Below, piece after piece: positions 1 through 8,325 of a DNA stretch of 64,000 nt; the stretch's first letter is position 1, and the number at the start of each line of letters is the position of its first letter. A model generated the notes under the pieces. It saw only the letters and a list, made by a program, of their open reading frames with translations, was not told the DNA's origin and ran no database searches. Made by a program: the position numbers and the translations under genes. Source of the stretch: Paraliobacillus zengyii (GTDB taxonomy: Bacteria > Bacillota > Bacilli > Bacillales > Amphibacillaceae); the NCBI RefSeq assembly GCF_003268595.1, contig NZ_CP029797.1:2129501-2193500 (forward strand), read 5' to 3'.

Positions 1-872
1 TGTCCATATTTTGCATCAAAATCAACTAAATTCAAAAAGTTTAAGCCTTGAAAATCCTTGTCCATAGATTGAATGAATTTTTCCATGCCATCATCGTTAT
101 CATCCGTTCTAATCGATTCAGTAACTCCTTCACTATCAAAAATATCAGAAATTTTACCAAGTGCAACCACGTCAAAAGAAGCATCTTGTAATTCGTTCAT
201 TACTGTTCGACCGAATGGTTTTAACGCATAGTCATGTCGATTAGAAGTACGCTCAAAAGCACCTGGCTTTCCTGTAAATGGTCGCGTGATGATTCGTCCG
301 ACCATGTATTTATCATTTTTCGTTAGTTCACGTGCTATCTCACAAATTCTATATTGTTCCTCAATAGGTATGACATCTTCATGTGCTGCGATTTGTAACA
401 CAGAATCAGCAGAAGTATAGACGATAAGAGCCCCTGTCTCCATGTGTTCTTGACCAAGTTCTTTAATTATTTCTGTACCAGAAGCTGGTTTATTACCTAT
501 AATTTTACGACCAGTACGTTCTTCTATTTCTTTTAGTAAATCATCTGGAAACCCATCTGGAAATGTTTGAAAAGGCTGATCAATAAATAAACCCATCATT
601 TCCCAATGACCAGTCATTGTATCTTTTCCATTTGATGCTTCTTGCATTTTTGTGTAATGTGCTAAAGGTTTAGAAGCTTTCTCAATACCCTCAATTTCTC
701 TAATATTACTAAGCCCCATTTTTCCAATGGTCGGCATATGTAAACCGTTCATATGCGAAGCAATATGACCTAATGTATCTGCACCAACATCATTAAACTT
801 TGGAGCGTCTGGTGCTTCTCCTATACCAACTGAATCCATTACAATTAAAAATATGCGTTTAAATGGTGCCAT
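1..872 (-). CDS. deoB: Phosphopentomutase (3' end outside window)
   Basis: Interconverts ribose-1-phosphate or deoxyribose-1-phosphate and the 5-phosphates in nucleoside salvage; a cytosolic Mn-dependent enzyme of the alkaline phosphatase superfamily. The N-terminus reads [20 protein letters not shown], with the metal-binding Asp in VMDSVGIGE and the phosphorylated Thr in the KDTMTGHWE segment, both family hallmarks. About 290 of roughly 390 residues are inside the window and the frame is open to the edge. The start ATG at 870-872 follows an AGGAGG-type site. It lies directly downstream of xerD, the same order as ripX-drm in Bacillus subtilis, and is probably co-transcribed with it. Confidence 0.95.
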   Translation of the reverse strand, partial: MAPFKRIFLIVMDSVGIGEAPDAPKFNDVGADTLGHIASHMNGLHMPTIGKMGLSNIREIEGIEKASKPLAHYTKMQEASNGKDTMTGHWEMMGLFIDQPFQTFPDGFPDDLLKEIEERTGRKIIGNKPASGTEIIKELGQEHMETGALIVYTSADSVLQIAAHEDVIPIEEQYRICEIARELTKNDKYMVGRIITRPFTGKPGAFERTSNRHDYALKPFGRTVMNELQDASFDVVALGKISDIFDSEGVTESIRTDDNDDGMEKFIQSMDKDFQGLNFLNLVDFDAKYG

Positions 873-902
873 TATTACGTCCTCCTAGTTTTTCTGTTTA
901 GC

Positions 903-1790
903 TTATGCTCTTGGATGATAACTTGAATATATATCCTTTAGCCTTGCTTTAGAGACATGGGTATATATTTGAGTAGTTGAAATATCAGCATGTCCTAACA
1001 TTTCTTGAACGGATCTAAGATCTGCTCCGTTTTCAAGTAAGTGTGTGGCAAATGAATGTCTTAACGTGTGTGGCGTTATTTCCTTCTTAATGCCAACATC
1101 TCTTGCAACCCCTTTTAATATCTTCCAAAACCCTTGTCTTGAGAGCGGATTACCATGATGATTAACAAATAATTGGTCAATTTTTTTGTGTTTGACCAAT
1201 TGTTCTCGACTATTTGTCAAGTAATTTTCTATTGCATCTTTTGCGATATCACCTAATGGAACGATTCTCTCCTTGCCACCTTTTCCAAGACAACCAACAA
1301 ACCCCATCATTAGATGTAAATCACTTACCTTTATCTGAATTAATTCAGACACTCTTAAACCAGTAGCGTAAAGCATTTCTAACATTGCTTTATTACGAAT
1401 GGTTAACGAATTCGGAGTAGGGATCATCAATAGCGTATCTATCTCTCTTGTTGAAAGAACTTTTGGTAGCGTTCGAGCCTTCTTAGGTGATTCAATATGT
1501 AAACTAGCATCCGCTAAAAATTGATATTCTCTAACTAAAAATTGGTGAAATAGTCTTATAGTTGAGAGTGCGCGGGCAATAGTTGCTTGTGAACGATCAT
1601 GGTCCTTGAGATCATAAAGATAGTTTAATATATGACTACGGTCAACTTGTTTCCAATCTGATAGTTGACAATTCGTTTGTAAAAACGAACAATATTTTTT
1701 TATGTCGCGCCGGTAAGATTGTAACGTGTTAACTGATAGTCCTCTTTCTATTTGTAAGTAATGAAAAAAGTCATCAATAATATCTTGCAT
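903..1790 (-). CDS. xerD: Site-specific tyrosine recombinase XerD
   Basis: Resolves chromosome dimers at dif together with XerC. At 295 aa it is the usual XerD length. An N-terminal SAM-like core-binding domain (about 1-90) is followed by the catalytic domain. The active-site residues are visible: Arg in [10 protein letters not shown], His and Arg in [11 protein letters not shown], His in [10 protein letters not shown] and the nucleophile Tyr in QIYTHVS. It sits between yqzK and deoB, which is the conserved Bacillus neighbourhood and favours XerD (RipX) over XerC. No frameshift is seen. Confidence 0.95.
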   Translation of the reverse strand: MQDIIDDFFHYLQIERGLSVNTLQSYRRDIKKYCSFLQTNCQLSDWKQVDRSHILNYLYDLKDHDRSQATIARALSTIRLFHQFLVREYQFLADASLHIESPKKARTLPKVLSTREIDTLLMIPTPNSLTIRNKAMLEMLYATGLRVSELIQIKVSDLHLMMGFVGCLGKGGKERIVPLGDIAKDAIENYLTNSREQLVKHKKIDQLFVNHHGNPLSRQGFWKILKGVARDVGIKKEITPHTLRHSFATHLLENGADLRSVQEMLGHADISTTQIYTHVSKARLKDIYSSYHPRA

Positions 1791-1793
1791 TTG

Positions 1794-2018
1794 CTATTCC
1801 CCTATTCGAAAAAAGATTGATAATCGATCAATCCAATCATGTTGTTCCTGTTGAATCACTTTTACAGCTTTTCCTTCTGGTGGATCATAGCGATGATAAT
1901 TTTGGTATTCCACCTCCATAGCTCGCAATCCGAAATAGAATAAAGAAGTGCAAAGTAAGAATAGTAAAAATAGTTTCATTGTGTCTTTCATATAGCGCAT
2001 TATATTCATAATTGGCAT
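1794..2018 (-). CDS. yqzK: YqzK-like small membrane protein (DUF4227)
   Basis: A 74-residue protein of unknown function with one N-terminal transmembrane segment (about residues 14-34) and a short polar tail that ends in a conserved-looking amphipathic segment. Identity rests on size, topology and position between fur and xerD, where Bacillus subtilis carries yqzK. The first codons contain several ATGs, so the true start may be a few residues inside. The 3 bp separating it from xerD imply co-transcription. Confidence 0.75.
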   Translation of the reverse strand: MPIMNIMRYMKDTMKLFLLFLLCTSLFYFGLRAMEVEYQNYHRYDPPEGKAVKVIQQEQHDWIDRLSIFFRIGE

Positions 2019-2183
2019 ATCTCCTATCTATACCTGTTTCGCACATATTTAAAACGTGCTCCCTACAAGATATGCCAAATTGGTAAGAATATATACACAC
2101 ACTATAGCTAGATTACCGAAAAAAATGGTAACTGTAAATAAAAAAGCCCAAAATAAAAAGCCTTCTTCACTAAAAGGCTCTAA

Positions 2184-2642
2184 TCATGAGGATGCTTTTA
2201 ATTCTTCTTCTTGACATTTCCGACAAACACCGTGAAATGTTAAACGATGATCTTTTACTTTAAAACCCCAATCATTTTCAACAATTTTTTCTACATCTTC
2301 TAATAAATCATCCATAATCTCTTCAACAGATCCACACTCCATACATACTAAATGATGGTGGAAATGTGCGGCACCTTCTTCACGTAAATCATAACGGGAT
2401 ACACCATCACCGAAGTTTATTTTATCTACTATTTTTAGTTCAGATAATAACTCTAGGGTTCGATAAACAGTTGCCAAACCAATTTCAGGCGCTTTCTCTT
2501 TCACTAATAAATAAACATCTTCTGCACTTAAATGATCTTCTTCACGCTCTAATAAAACACGGACTGTAGCTTCGCGCTGTGGTGTAAGTTTATAGCTCTG
2601 CGAATGTAAATGCTTTTTTATTCGATCAATTCGATGCTCCAT
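2184..2642 (-). CDS. fur: Ferric uptake regulator Fur
   Basis: Iron-responsive DNA-binding repressor of siderophore and iron-transport genes. The winged-helix domain (about 1-80, including LTPQREATVRVL) is followed by the dimerisation and metal domain with HFHHHLVCMECGSVEE and a second Cys pair in CRKCQEE, which form the structural zinc and regulatory sites. I place the start at the ATG ending at 2642 because AGGGAGG stands just before it; the longer open frame to 2696 has no ribosome site. That gives 152 aa, close to the family norm. A Fur box lies about 80 bp upstream, suggesting autoregulation. Confidence 0.93.
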   Translation of the reverse strand: MEHRIDRIKKHLHSQSYKLTPQREATVRVLLEREEDHLSAEDVYLLVKEKAPEIGLATVYRTLELLSELKIVDKINFGDGVSRYDLREEGAAHFHHHLVCMECGSVEEIMDDLLEDVEKIVENDWGFKVKDHRLTFHGVCRKCQEEELKASS

Positions 2643-2719
2643 GTATGAAACCTCCCTTACATTCTCAATTATAAGTAGGGAGTAGCAACCTGTCAATTAA
2701 AATAATTATAAATTATTAG

Positions 2720-2734
2720 TGATAATCATTATTA
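2720..2734 (-). promoter_or_regulatory. Fur box upstream of fur
   Basis: The sequence TGATAATCATTATTA matches the 7-1-7 Fur consensus TGATAATNATTATCA at all but one position. It lies between spoIIM and fur in a very AT-rich stretch, about 80 bp upstream of the fur start. Fur autoregulation is inferred. Confidence 0.6.
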
Positions 2735-2748
2735 ATTTATAATTATTA

Positions 2749-3387
2749 TTAATTATATAACCATGATATAACTAATTTCATTGCAGAACTAGACACAACT
2801 GATTCTACAAATGCTGCTATAGTTGCAATTCCAATAAACAAGATAAACACGACAACATATTGTAAAAATGGGCGGAATGTTGGTTGTTGTATTCTTCTAG
2901 AGAAAAGTTTTTGAAATAAAGCTAGTGAAAATATCATTGCTACGCTACTAGCTAATAAATAGATAGGAATAACAAATAAATTTTGCGGTGCAATAGATGC
3001 AGCAGCAAAGACTAACCCTTTCCACCCTAATTGATTCACAAAAAAACCAACAGAAAAACCAACGACAACTCCCTTAATAAACATTAATATCCAGATAATC
3101 GGTAAACCGATAACAGATAAACCTAATATAAAAAATAAAAGTAAGTATTGTAGATGATAGGAAAAACTTGTTTTAAAAAGCTCCTGCTTCTCTACTGTTG
3201 AACCTTCTAGTAATTGATTCATAAATTGATCAAGATAAAAATAGAGATCTTGTTTCTGAACAAAGTCCATACTATTTACGATGACTGCTCCAAAAATAAC
3301 ACCGATTAAAAACAAAACTAGCATAAAAAAATAAACGAGTCGATATTTTTTTATGTGGACTATTACATAATTGTGATTGCGATTCAT
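2749..3387 (-). CDS. spoIIM: Stage II sporulation protein M
   Basis: Membrane component of the SpoIID-SpoIIM-SpoIIP peptidoglycan-degrading machine that drives engulfment of the forespore. The 212-aa protein has a cytoplasmic N-terminus, a first transmembrane helix (about 17-37), a soluble loop and then four more hydrophobic segments, as expected for the family. The start has a good GGAGGGAG ribosome site. A sigma-E-type promoter lies about 45 bp upstream, in keeping with mother-cell expression, and position next to fur matches Bacillus subtilis. Confidence 0.93.
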   Translation of the reverse strand: MNRNHNYVIVHIKKYRLVYFFMLVLFLIGVIFGAVIVNSMDFVQKQDLYFYLDQFMNQLLEGSTVEKQELFKTSFSYHLQYLLLFFILGLSVIGLPIIWILMFIKGVVVGFSVGFFVNQLGWKGLVFAAASIAPQNLFVIPIYLLASSVAMIFSLALFQKLFSRRIQQPTFRPFLQYVVVFILFIGIATIAAFVESVVSSSAMKLVISWLYN

Positions 3388-3431
3388 AGAACTCCCTCCA
3401 CTCCTACCATGAAAACTAGTGATTATAGTAA

Positions 3432-3461
3432 GAATCTATGAGGGAAGTTTATTAAATAGAC
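3432..3461 (-). promoter_or_regulatory. Sigma-E promoter of spoIIM
   Basis: On the minus strand GTCTATTT (-35) is separated by 13 bp from CATAGATTC (-10), close to the sigma-E consensus of GTCATATT-like and CATAnnnT elements. It lies about 45 bp upstream of the spoIIM start, and spoIIM is a known mother-cell gene. Confidence 0.55.
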
Positions 3462-3481
3462 CAATTACTCACATTTTCGTT

Positions 3482-4657
3482 CTAATTGTTCTCCCAAGTA
3501 ACTTGTCCATATTTACCTCCACCACCTGATTTGACAGTTTGTTTCCCTTCGCGCATTTGCAAAATTTGTTTCGTTATCGATTTTGTCGTAATTTTCGTTA
3601 ACTCTGCTTCTGCAGCATGATGGATAATATTCATTTCTGTACCAAATGTTTCAAGAAGTTTATCTACTGTTTTTGGACCTAGCCCTTTAATATATTCAAG
3701 TGGGATTTGATGGATATATGGAACACGGTTTATAGGTTGTTCATTTGTATCCTTTAGTTCGTTAATCCGATCCGCTACGCCCTTTATAACCCCATCGTGA
3801 CCACATGTTTTGCAAATAGTCCCCTCTATTTGATTAGACAAGCATTGTTTACATACTGTCGTATGGTATTTACCTAGTTGTGGGTTCATTCCATAGTTTA
3901 CTTCTATTTTTCTGTTTTCGACCCGATGCAGTGCCCATGTTAATTCTTTGAAGCTTGGGTATGCTACTTGCACCTTTTGGTATTCTCGGGCAATTTTTGC
4001 TAATGAGTGTGCATCAGAATTAGTTAAAAAAGTATAAGCGTGTAATTCTTTAATTACATCTGCCATTTCAGTATCAGAACTCAGGCCTAATTCAATTGCA
4101 TCAATTAAATCCGGATCAAATACTTCCGTTAATGATTGATTAACCCCTTTACCATATAGACTTTTAAATGGTGTAAATACATGAGCGATAATGAACAAAC
4201 CTTCTAATTCTTTCACTTTATATTGCAAATCTTTTCCTGAACCGTAATATCGTTGTGAACTTAAATTGATATTGGTCATTCTAGTTGATAACCAATCGGT
4301 GAATTGTTTCATTTTATGCAAATTAGGTAAATAACAAAGAACATGAATAGGTCCATGACAATTTTCATCATAGACTTCGATTTCAGATCCTAAGATTAAT
4401 GTTACCTCTTCGAATTTTATACCGCCATCCTCTAGCTCTTCTGCTTTGTTCGTTGCTAGTAATTGATCCAATTCGTTTTGTACAGCAGGGACATGACAAT
4501 CAATCACTCCAATTAATTGTATGCCTTTTTTACGACTTGCTTCTTTTAGAATATTGGTTAGTGTTAACGTTTTAGAACCCGTAATCTTAACGGGTTTGTT
4601 ATGATAATCTCGGCCAATGTGTATATGTAGATCAGCATATATAGACTGTAACGACAT
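3482..4657 (-). CDS. yqxK: EndoQ-like PHP-domain endonuclease (YqxK family)
   Basis: Likely endonuclease Q, which nicks DNA 5' of deaminated bases such as deoxyuridine and hypoxanthine. The N-terminal PHP domain carries metal-ligand motifs DLHIHIGR (residues 9-16) and NSDAHS (about 213). A zinc-ribbon-like segment follows with two Cys pairs, CKQC and CKTC, around residues 267-284, then a C-terminal helix-hairpin-helix, KGLGPKTVDKLLETFG. This PHP, zinc and HhH order is the EndoQ architecture. It lies 11 bp after nudF and is probably co-transcribed with it, a pairing that would put two nucleotide-damage enzymes in one unit. Activity is inferred from architecture only. Confidence 0.82.
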   Translation of the reverse strand: MSLQSIYADLHIHIGRDYHNKPVKITGSKTLTLTNILKEASRKKGIQLIGVIDCHVPAVQNELDQLLATNKAEELEDGGIKFEEVTLILGSEIEVYDENCHGPIHVLCYLPNLHKMKQFTDWLSTRMTNINLSSQRYYGSGKDLQYKVKELEGLFIIAHVFTPFKSLYGKGVNQSLTEVFDPDLIDAIELGLSSDTEMADVIKELHAYTFLTNSDAHSLAKIAREYQKVQVAYPSFKELTWALHRVENRKIEVNYGMNPQLGKYHTTVCKQCLSNQIEGTICKTCGHDGVIKGVADRINELKDTNEQPINRVPYIHQIPLEYIKGLGPKTVDKLLETFGTEMNIIHHAAEAELTKITTKSITKQILQMREGKQTVKSGGGGKYGQVTWENN

Positions 4658-4667
4658 ATAAAGAACC

Positions 4668-5216
4668 TCACTTTTTTAATAATTGTTTAACATACATTAA
4701 CGCATATACTGTTTTTGCATCATGAATTTTTTGTTCTGCCATTAATGCTTCCGCTTCCTCTAAAGTTAATTCCATTAATTCAACAAACTCATCTTCATCT
4801 AGAGATTTTTTCTCTTCTAACGGTTTAAGTTTATCTGTGAAATAAATATATAAAAGCTCATCTGCAAAACCAGGTGATGAATAAAAAGAAATAACAAGTT
4901 CTAATTGATCCGTTGTATAACCTGTCTCCTCCTCTAATTCACGTAAAGCAGTTACCTCTGGTTTTTCTCCCTCTTCCAATTTCCCGGCAGGTATTTCTAC
5001 TAAACTTTTTTCTAATGGTTTACGATATTGTTCAACAAAAACAATTTTATTCTCTTCTGTCAATGCTATAATTGCAACAGCACCAGGATGTTTAATGATC
5101 TCTCTTTTTGATGTCTTACCATTCGGAAGAGATACCTCATCAATTTGTAGGCTTACCACTTTTCCATTAAAAATATTAGTTGTTTGAATTGTTTTCTCTT
5201 CAAATTTTTCAGCCAT
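4668..5216 (-). CDS. nudF: ADP-ribose pyrophosphatase (Nudix)
   Basis: Hydrolyses ADP-ribose to AMP and ribose-5-phosphate. The 182-aa protein contains a complete Nudix box: GKLEEGEKPEV followed by TALRELEEETGY (about residues 78-100), with the catalytic RE..EE residues intact. The beta-rich N-terminus and acidic C-terminal helix fit the NudF subfamily. It precedes yqxK as in Bacillus subtilis. Confidence 0.93.
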   Translation of the reverse strand: MAEKFEEKTIQTTNIFNGKVVSLQIDEVSLPNGKTSKREIIKHPGAVAIIALTEENKIVFVEQYRKPLEKSLVEIPAGKLEEGEKPEVTALRELEEETGYTTDQLELVISFYSSPGFADELLYIYFTDKLKPLEEKKSLDEDEFVELMELTLEEAEALMAEQKIHDAKTVYALMYVKQLLKK

Positions 5217-5335
5217 TATACTAAACCCCTCTCGATTATTCTTTCATTTATTTTACCATAGCAATTGCAAGAGTTGTATTTCGTTGTGTTTCTTTTTACA
5301 ATAAGTAGTATCTATAAAGGAGAGGACGATTATTC

Positions 5336-6244
5336 ATGAAGAAAAACCGTTTAGGTAATTCAGATTTATATGTTTCTGAATTGGGATTAGGATGTATGTC
5401 TTTAGGAACAAATCAACAAAAAGCCACTAACATTATTACAGAAGCTCTTGACCAGGGGATTAATTATTTAGATACAGCTGATTTATATGACAAAACAGAA
5501 AACGAAGCAATTGTTGGTAAAGCAATAAAAGGAAAACGAGACGATATTATTTTAGCAACCAAAGTAGGTAATCACCTTACTGAAAATGGCACTTGGTTTT
5601 GGGACCCTTCCAAGTCATATATCAAAGAGCAAGTAAAGAAGAGCTTACAAAGGTTACAAACGGACTATATTGATCTCTATCAGCTCCATGGTGGAACGAT
5701 TGAAGATCCAATTGACGAAACCATAGAAGCATTTGAAGAGTTAAAAAAAGAAGGGCTCATTCGTTATTATGGCATCTCCTCAATCAGACCAAATGTGATT
5801 CGTGAATATGTGAAGCGCTCTTCGCTTGTATCTGTAATGATGCAATATAGTTTGTTTGATCGAAGACCAGAAGAAGAAGTATTCGATCTATTAGAAGAAA
5901 ATAACATCAGCGTCGTAACTAGAGGTGCTTTAGCAAAAGGAATGTTAAGTGATCAAGCATCTGAAGTTGTTAAGCAAAAAGGTAAAGATGGTTATCTAGG
6001 ATATAACTATGATGCGTTAGTAGCTATGACGAATGAATTAAGTAAAGAAACAAACTCTTTAACAGTAGCTGCCTTACAGTATGTTTTACACCAACCTGCT
6101 GTTGCAAGTGCTGTAGTTGGCGCAAGTTCAACGAAACAACTGCTAGATAACATAAAACTGAAAGATGCGGCTCCATTTTCTGAGTCTACTTATCAAGCCT
6201 TACAAAGAGTATCAAAACCTATCACTTACCAAAATCATCGATAA
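5336..6244 (+). CDS. yqkF: Aldo/keto reductase (YqkF-like)
   Basis: NADPH-dependent oxidoreductase of the aldo/keto reductase superfamily, 302 aa in a single TIM-barrel domain. Motifs include GLGCMSLG near the N-terminus, the catalytic Asp-Tyr pair in YLDTADLYDKTENE, the KVGNH lysine region and DYIDLYQLHGG. The physiological substrate cannot be told from sequence. Neighbours nudF (divergent) and yqkE/yqkB match the yqk cluster of Bacillus subtilis. The ribosome site AAAGGAGAGGA precedes the ATG. Confidence 0.85.
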   Translation: MKKNRLGNSDLYVSELGLGCMSLGTNQQKATNIITEALDQGINYLDTADLYDKTENEAIVGKAIKGKRDDIILATKVGNHLTENGTWFWDPSKSYIKEQVKKSLQRLQTDYIDLYQLHGGTIEDPIDETIEAFEELKKEGLIRYYGISSIRPNVIREYVKRSSLVSVMMQYSLFDRRPEEEVFDLLEENNISVVTRGALAKGMLSDQASEVVKQKGKDGYLGYNYDALVAMTNELSKETNSLTVAALQYVLHQPAVASAVVGASSTKQLLDNIKLKDAAPFSESTYQALQRVSKPITYQNHR

Positions 6245-6322
6245 ATAGAATGAAGTCAGTAACATAAGTAGGGTAGATAATATAGCTAGAACACTAAAAC
6301 TAACAGGTTTATAAATAGGGAA

Positions 6323-6371
6323 AGCTACACTGCTGATTGTTAGATTATGAACAACAATCAGTAGTGTAGCT
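6323..6371. terminator. Intrinsic terminator hairpin between yqkF and the acetyltransferase
   Basis: Nineteen-base arms, 6323-6341 and 6353-6371, pair with at most one G-T position around a short loop. It lies between convergent genes and can serve either strand, although the T-run after it is poor. Confidence 0.6.
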
Positions 6372-6399
6372 AAACATGCGAAAATTTTTATTCGTTTTT

Positions 6400-6951
6400 T
6401 TAATTAGTTGCATTTTTCCACTCCTCTAATAGCATTCCATAAATGACTCTATCATGGTATTCACCATTTAAATATTCGTAGTTACGGATAACGCCTTCTT
6501 GTTTAAAACCTAAACGTTCAGGAATTGCTTTGCTTTTTATGTTTTTATTTGCTACACTAATTTCTACTTTTCTTAATTGCAAATCGTTAAATGCGTGATT
6601 AATCAGTTGTTTACATGCCAACGTTGCCAATCCCTTGCCGATATAATCATCGTCTAACCAGTAGCCTATTTCAGTTTTTTTTGCACGCCAGTCCATATAT
6701 AAATATCCTATCGAACCAGCAATATTCTCTTTGTACCAAATCCCAGCCCAATATCCGTTATTTTCAGATAAATTTTTTAGAGATTTCTCAATAAATAAAT
6801 GTGAATCTGCAACAGTGTTTGTTTTTGCAGGAAAGGAAAGCCATTCCCCTAAAGTTTCTCGACTTCTATTAATTAACTGATACAATTCCTCAGCATGCAT
6901 AGGTTCTAAAATGGAAATATAAGTTTCTTTATTAATAATGGCCTTGTACAT
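6400..6951 (-). CDS. GNAT N-acetyltransferase (RimJ/RimL type)
   Basis: A 183-aa acetyl-CoA-dependent N-acetyltransferase similar to ribosomal-protein acetylases such as YdaF/YjcK. The acetyl-CoA-binding region shows GYWLDDDYIGKGLATLACK (about residues 96-114), followed by the LRKVEISVANKNIKSKAIPE segment typical of the RimJ/RimL branch, and ends in a YHDRVIYGMLLEEW motif. The substrate is unknown. It is a single gene, convergent with the aldo/keto reductase. Confidence 0.85.
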   Translation of the reverse strand: MYKAIINKETYISILEPMHAEELYQLINRSRETLGEWLSFPAKTNTVADSHLFIEKSLKNLSENNGYWAGIWYKENIAGSIGYLYMDWRAKKTEIGYWLDDDYIGKGLATLACKQLINHAFNDLQLRKVEISVANKNIKSKAIPERLGFKQEGVIRNYEYLNGEYHDRVIYGMLLEEWKNATN

Positions 6952-7104
6952 CCAATATACCCCTTATAAATATCTTTAACTTGTGAACTAGAAAGTCTCA
7001 CCATACAAAATGGAAGTTGACTTCATTATTCGAAAGCTTTATGGTGCTTTGACTGACAAACTTGATAGAAACTGCGACGTAGTTTCCATATTCGCTCCAC
7101 AATT

Positions 7105-7215
7105 GAAATGGGATCGCTTTCCGTGGGCACGGCTTCAGCTAACTCGGATAAGCATAATTCGCTTTCCGAGTGGATCTTCAGCCCGTGCTGTTCCCACAGG
7201 AGTCTCGCCCATTTC
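7105..7215 (-). repeat. Structured Bacillaceae intergenic repeat, copy 1
   Basis: GC-richer than its surroundings. It begins with GAAATGGG and ends with CCCATTTC, so the ends form an inverted repeat. Read on the minus strand it contains GACTCCTGTGGGAACAGCA and, near the other end, CACGGAAAGCG, which are shared with copy 2 at 7325-7460 in the opposite orientation. I recognise this as a family scattered between genes in halotolerant bacilli, from memory and not checked. Small open frames across it (7010-7240 plus strand, 7026-7265 minus strand) appear fortuitous. Confidence 0.6.
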
Positions 7216-7324
7216 ACTTGCTCCGCTGGATAGGCGATAAAACTGATACATCGTCTACTGTTCAAGAATTTTAATTGTGCTTATGACAATAGCTGTTCAC
7301 GTTATGCTAATTGATTGTAGCGTA

Positions 7325-7460
7325 GGACAGTCGACTCCTGCGGGAAAAGCAACAGCTGAAAATCCCGCAGGAAGTGCTTTTTGCTTCCGAGGAAGTTGAA
7401 GCGTTGGGTTTGCGATTACTCGACCCATCGAAAAGACTTGCCCGCGGAAAGCGACTGTCC
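7325..7460 (+). repeat. Structured Bacillaceae intergenic repeat, copy 2
   Basis: A 136-bp element bounded by GGACAGTCG and CGACTGTCC, a perfect 9-bp terminal inverted repeat. Inside are GACTCCTGCGGGAAAAGCA and CCCGCGGAAAGCG, the same segments as copy 1 on the other strand. The palindromic ends and internal complementary blocks would fold into a long hairpin if transcribed. Between the repeats and yqkE (7461-7618) I see no gene. Confidence 0.65.
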
Positions 7461-7619
7461 GAAGCGAAAATCAACATGGCGGTTTACATCGCAGTTGATG
7501 GTAATTCCGACTCAAGGAGCGTTTTGACGGAGTCTATCAATTATTAATAATATTACATACTTTTAGAACGTAGCTTCTTTTAAGGACTGCATTTTTATAA
7601 GATTATAGTTTATCTAAAA

Positions 7620-7648
7620 AAGACCAAATTACTATACGATTTGGTCTT
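7620..7648 (-). terminator. Intrinsic terminator after yqkE
   Basis: On the minus strand AAGACCAAAT pairs with ATTTGGTCTT and is followed by a run of T residues, about 65 bp past the yqkE stop. Confidence 0.75.
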
Positions 7649-7710
7649 AAAATTGTTATAGACTTGTTTTTACACAAATATTAAACTACATATCCTGAGA
7701 CCCAAGCCTT

Positions 7711-7929
7711 TCACTTGAATTTTTTCCAATTCAAGTCACTTTCTCCTAAAAGCTCTTCAAAACTTTTATTTGCTTCTCTTTCTTTACGTTCAGCTATTTG
7801 TTGCTTCCGTATCTTTTCTACTTTATCTGCTTCTACTTGTTTTAACGATTCTTTCTTACTTTGTAAAGCTTTTAATAAAGCGGGATCTAATCTATCTTTT
7901 AAATTATTTATTTCTTCGTTTTTACTCAT
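7711..7929 (-). CDS. yqkE: YqkE-like small charged protein (DUF3886)
   Basis: A 72-residue, lysine- and glutamate-rich, probably helical or coiled-coil cytosolic protein with a conserved-looking FEELLGESDLNWKKFK end. Function is unknown. The start ATG overlaps the stop codon of the upstream yqkB, so the two are translationally coupled. Assignment rests on sequence character and on yqkB-yqkE synteny. Confidence 0.75.
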   Translation of the reverse strand: MSKNEEINNLKDRLDPALLKALQSKKESLKQVEADKVEKIRKQQIAERKEREANKSFEELLGESDLNWKKFK

Positions 7930-8258
7930 GCTAACACTTCCTTTATTACTGTCTTCCTAGAAATAACTGGATTTAACATGCCTGCTGGACTTGATAAACG
8001 AAATACATTCCCTATAAAATCAAGTTTAACTTCTGATTCAAAAAACATTTCATGGAACGAATCTACAATAACATCAAATTCAGTGCACGTTACGTCATTA
8101 TCTTTTTCTTTTCTATTATTAGAAAAGCGAATAGTAGGTATACCACTTACACTGCAATCACATCCATCATTGTCATACAATAATACAAGGTAATTTTGAT
8201 TATGAGTATTCAGTGCTTTCAATTTTTCTACTGCTATTTCCGTAATCGTTAAATTCAT
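7926..8258 (-). CDS. yqkB: HesB-like iron-sulfur biosynthesis family protein YqkB
   Basis: A protein of about 110 aa of the HesB/IscA fold, proposed to take part in iron-sulfur cluster assembly or trafficking. The Cys pair in NDGCDCSVSG is the only obvious candidate metal site; the C-terminal Cys-X-Cys of classical A-type carriers is missing, as in YqkB relatives. I choose the ATG ending at 8258 because GGAGGG stands seven bases before it; the longer frame starts inside that ribosome site. Coupled with yqkE. Confidence 0.78.
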   Translation of the reverse strand: MNLTITEIAVEKLKALNTHNQNYLVLLYDNDGCDCSVSGIPTIRFSNNRKEKDNDVTCTEFDVIVDSFHEMFFESEVKLDFIGNVFRLSSPAGMLNPVISRKTVIKEVLA

Positions 8259-8325
8259 CGGAGTACCCTCCATTATTTCAACTTATATTTTATTATAAAA
8301 ATTTCTGTGCAAAAATACAATACGC

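Noticed and set aside
2643..2696. 18-residue N-terminal extension of Fur
   Set aside because: No ribosome site before it, whereas AGGGAGG stands before the internal ATG, and Fur proteins start with that helix.
7010..7265. Open frames of 76-79 aa on both strands over the first repeat
   Set aside because: They cross a structured repeat, lack ribosome sites and translate palindromic DNA; such frames are commonly mis-annotated as proteins.
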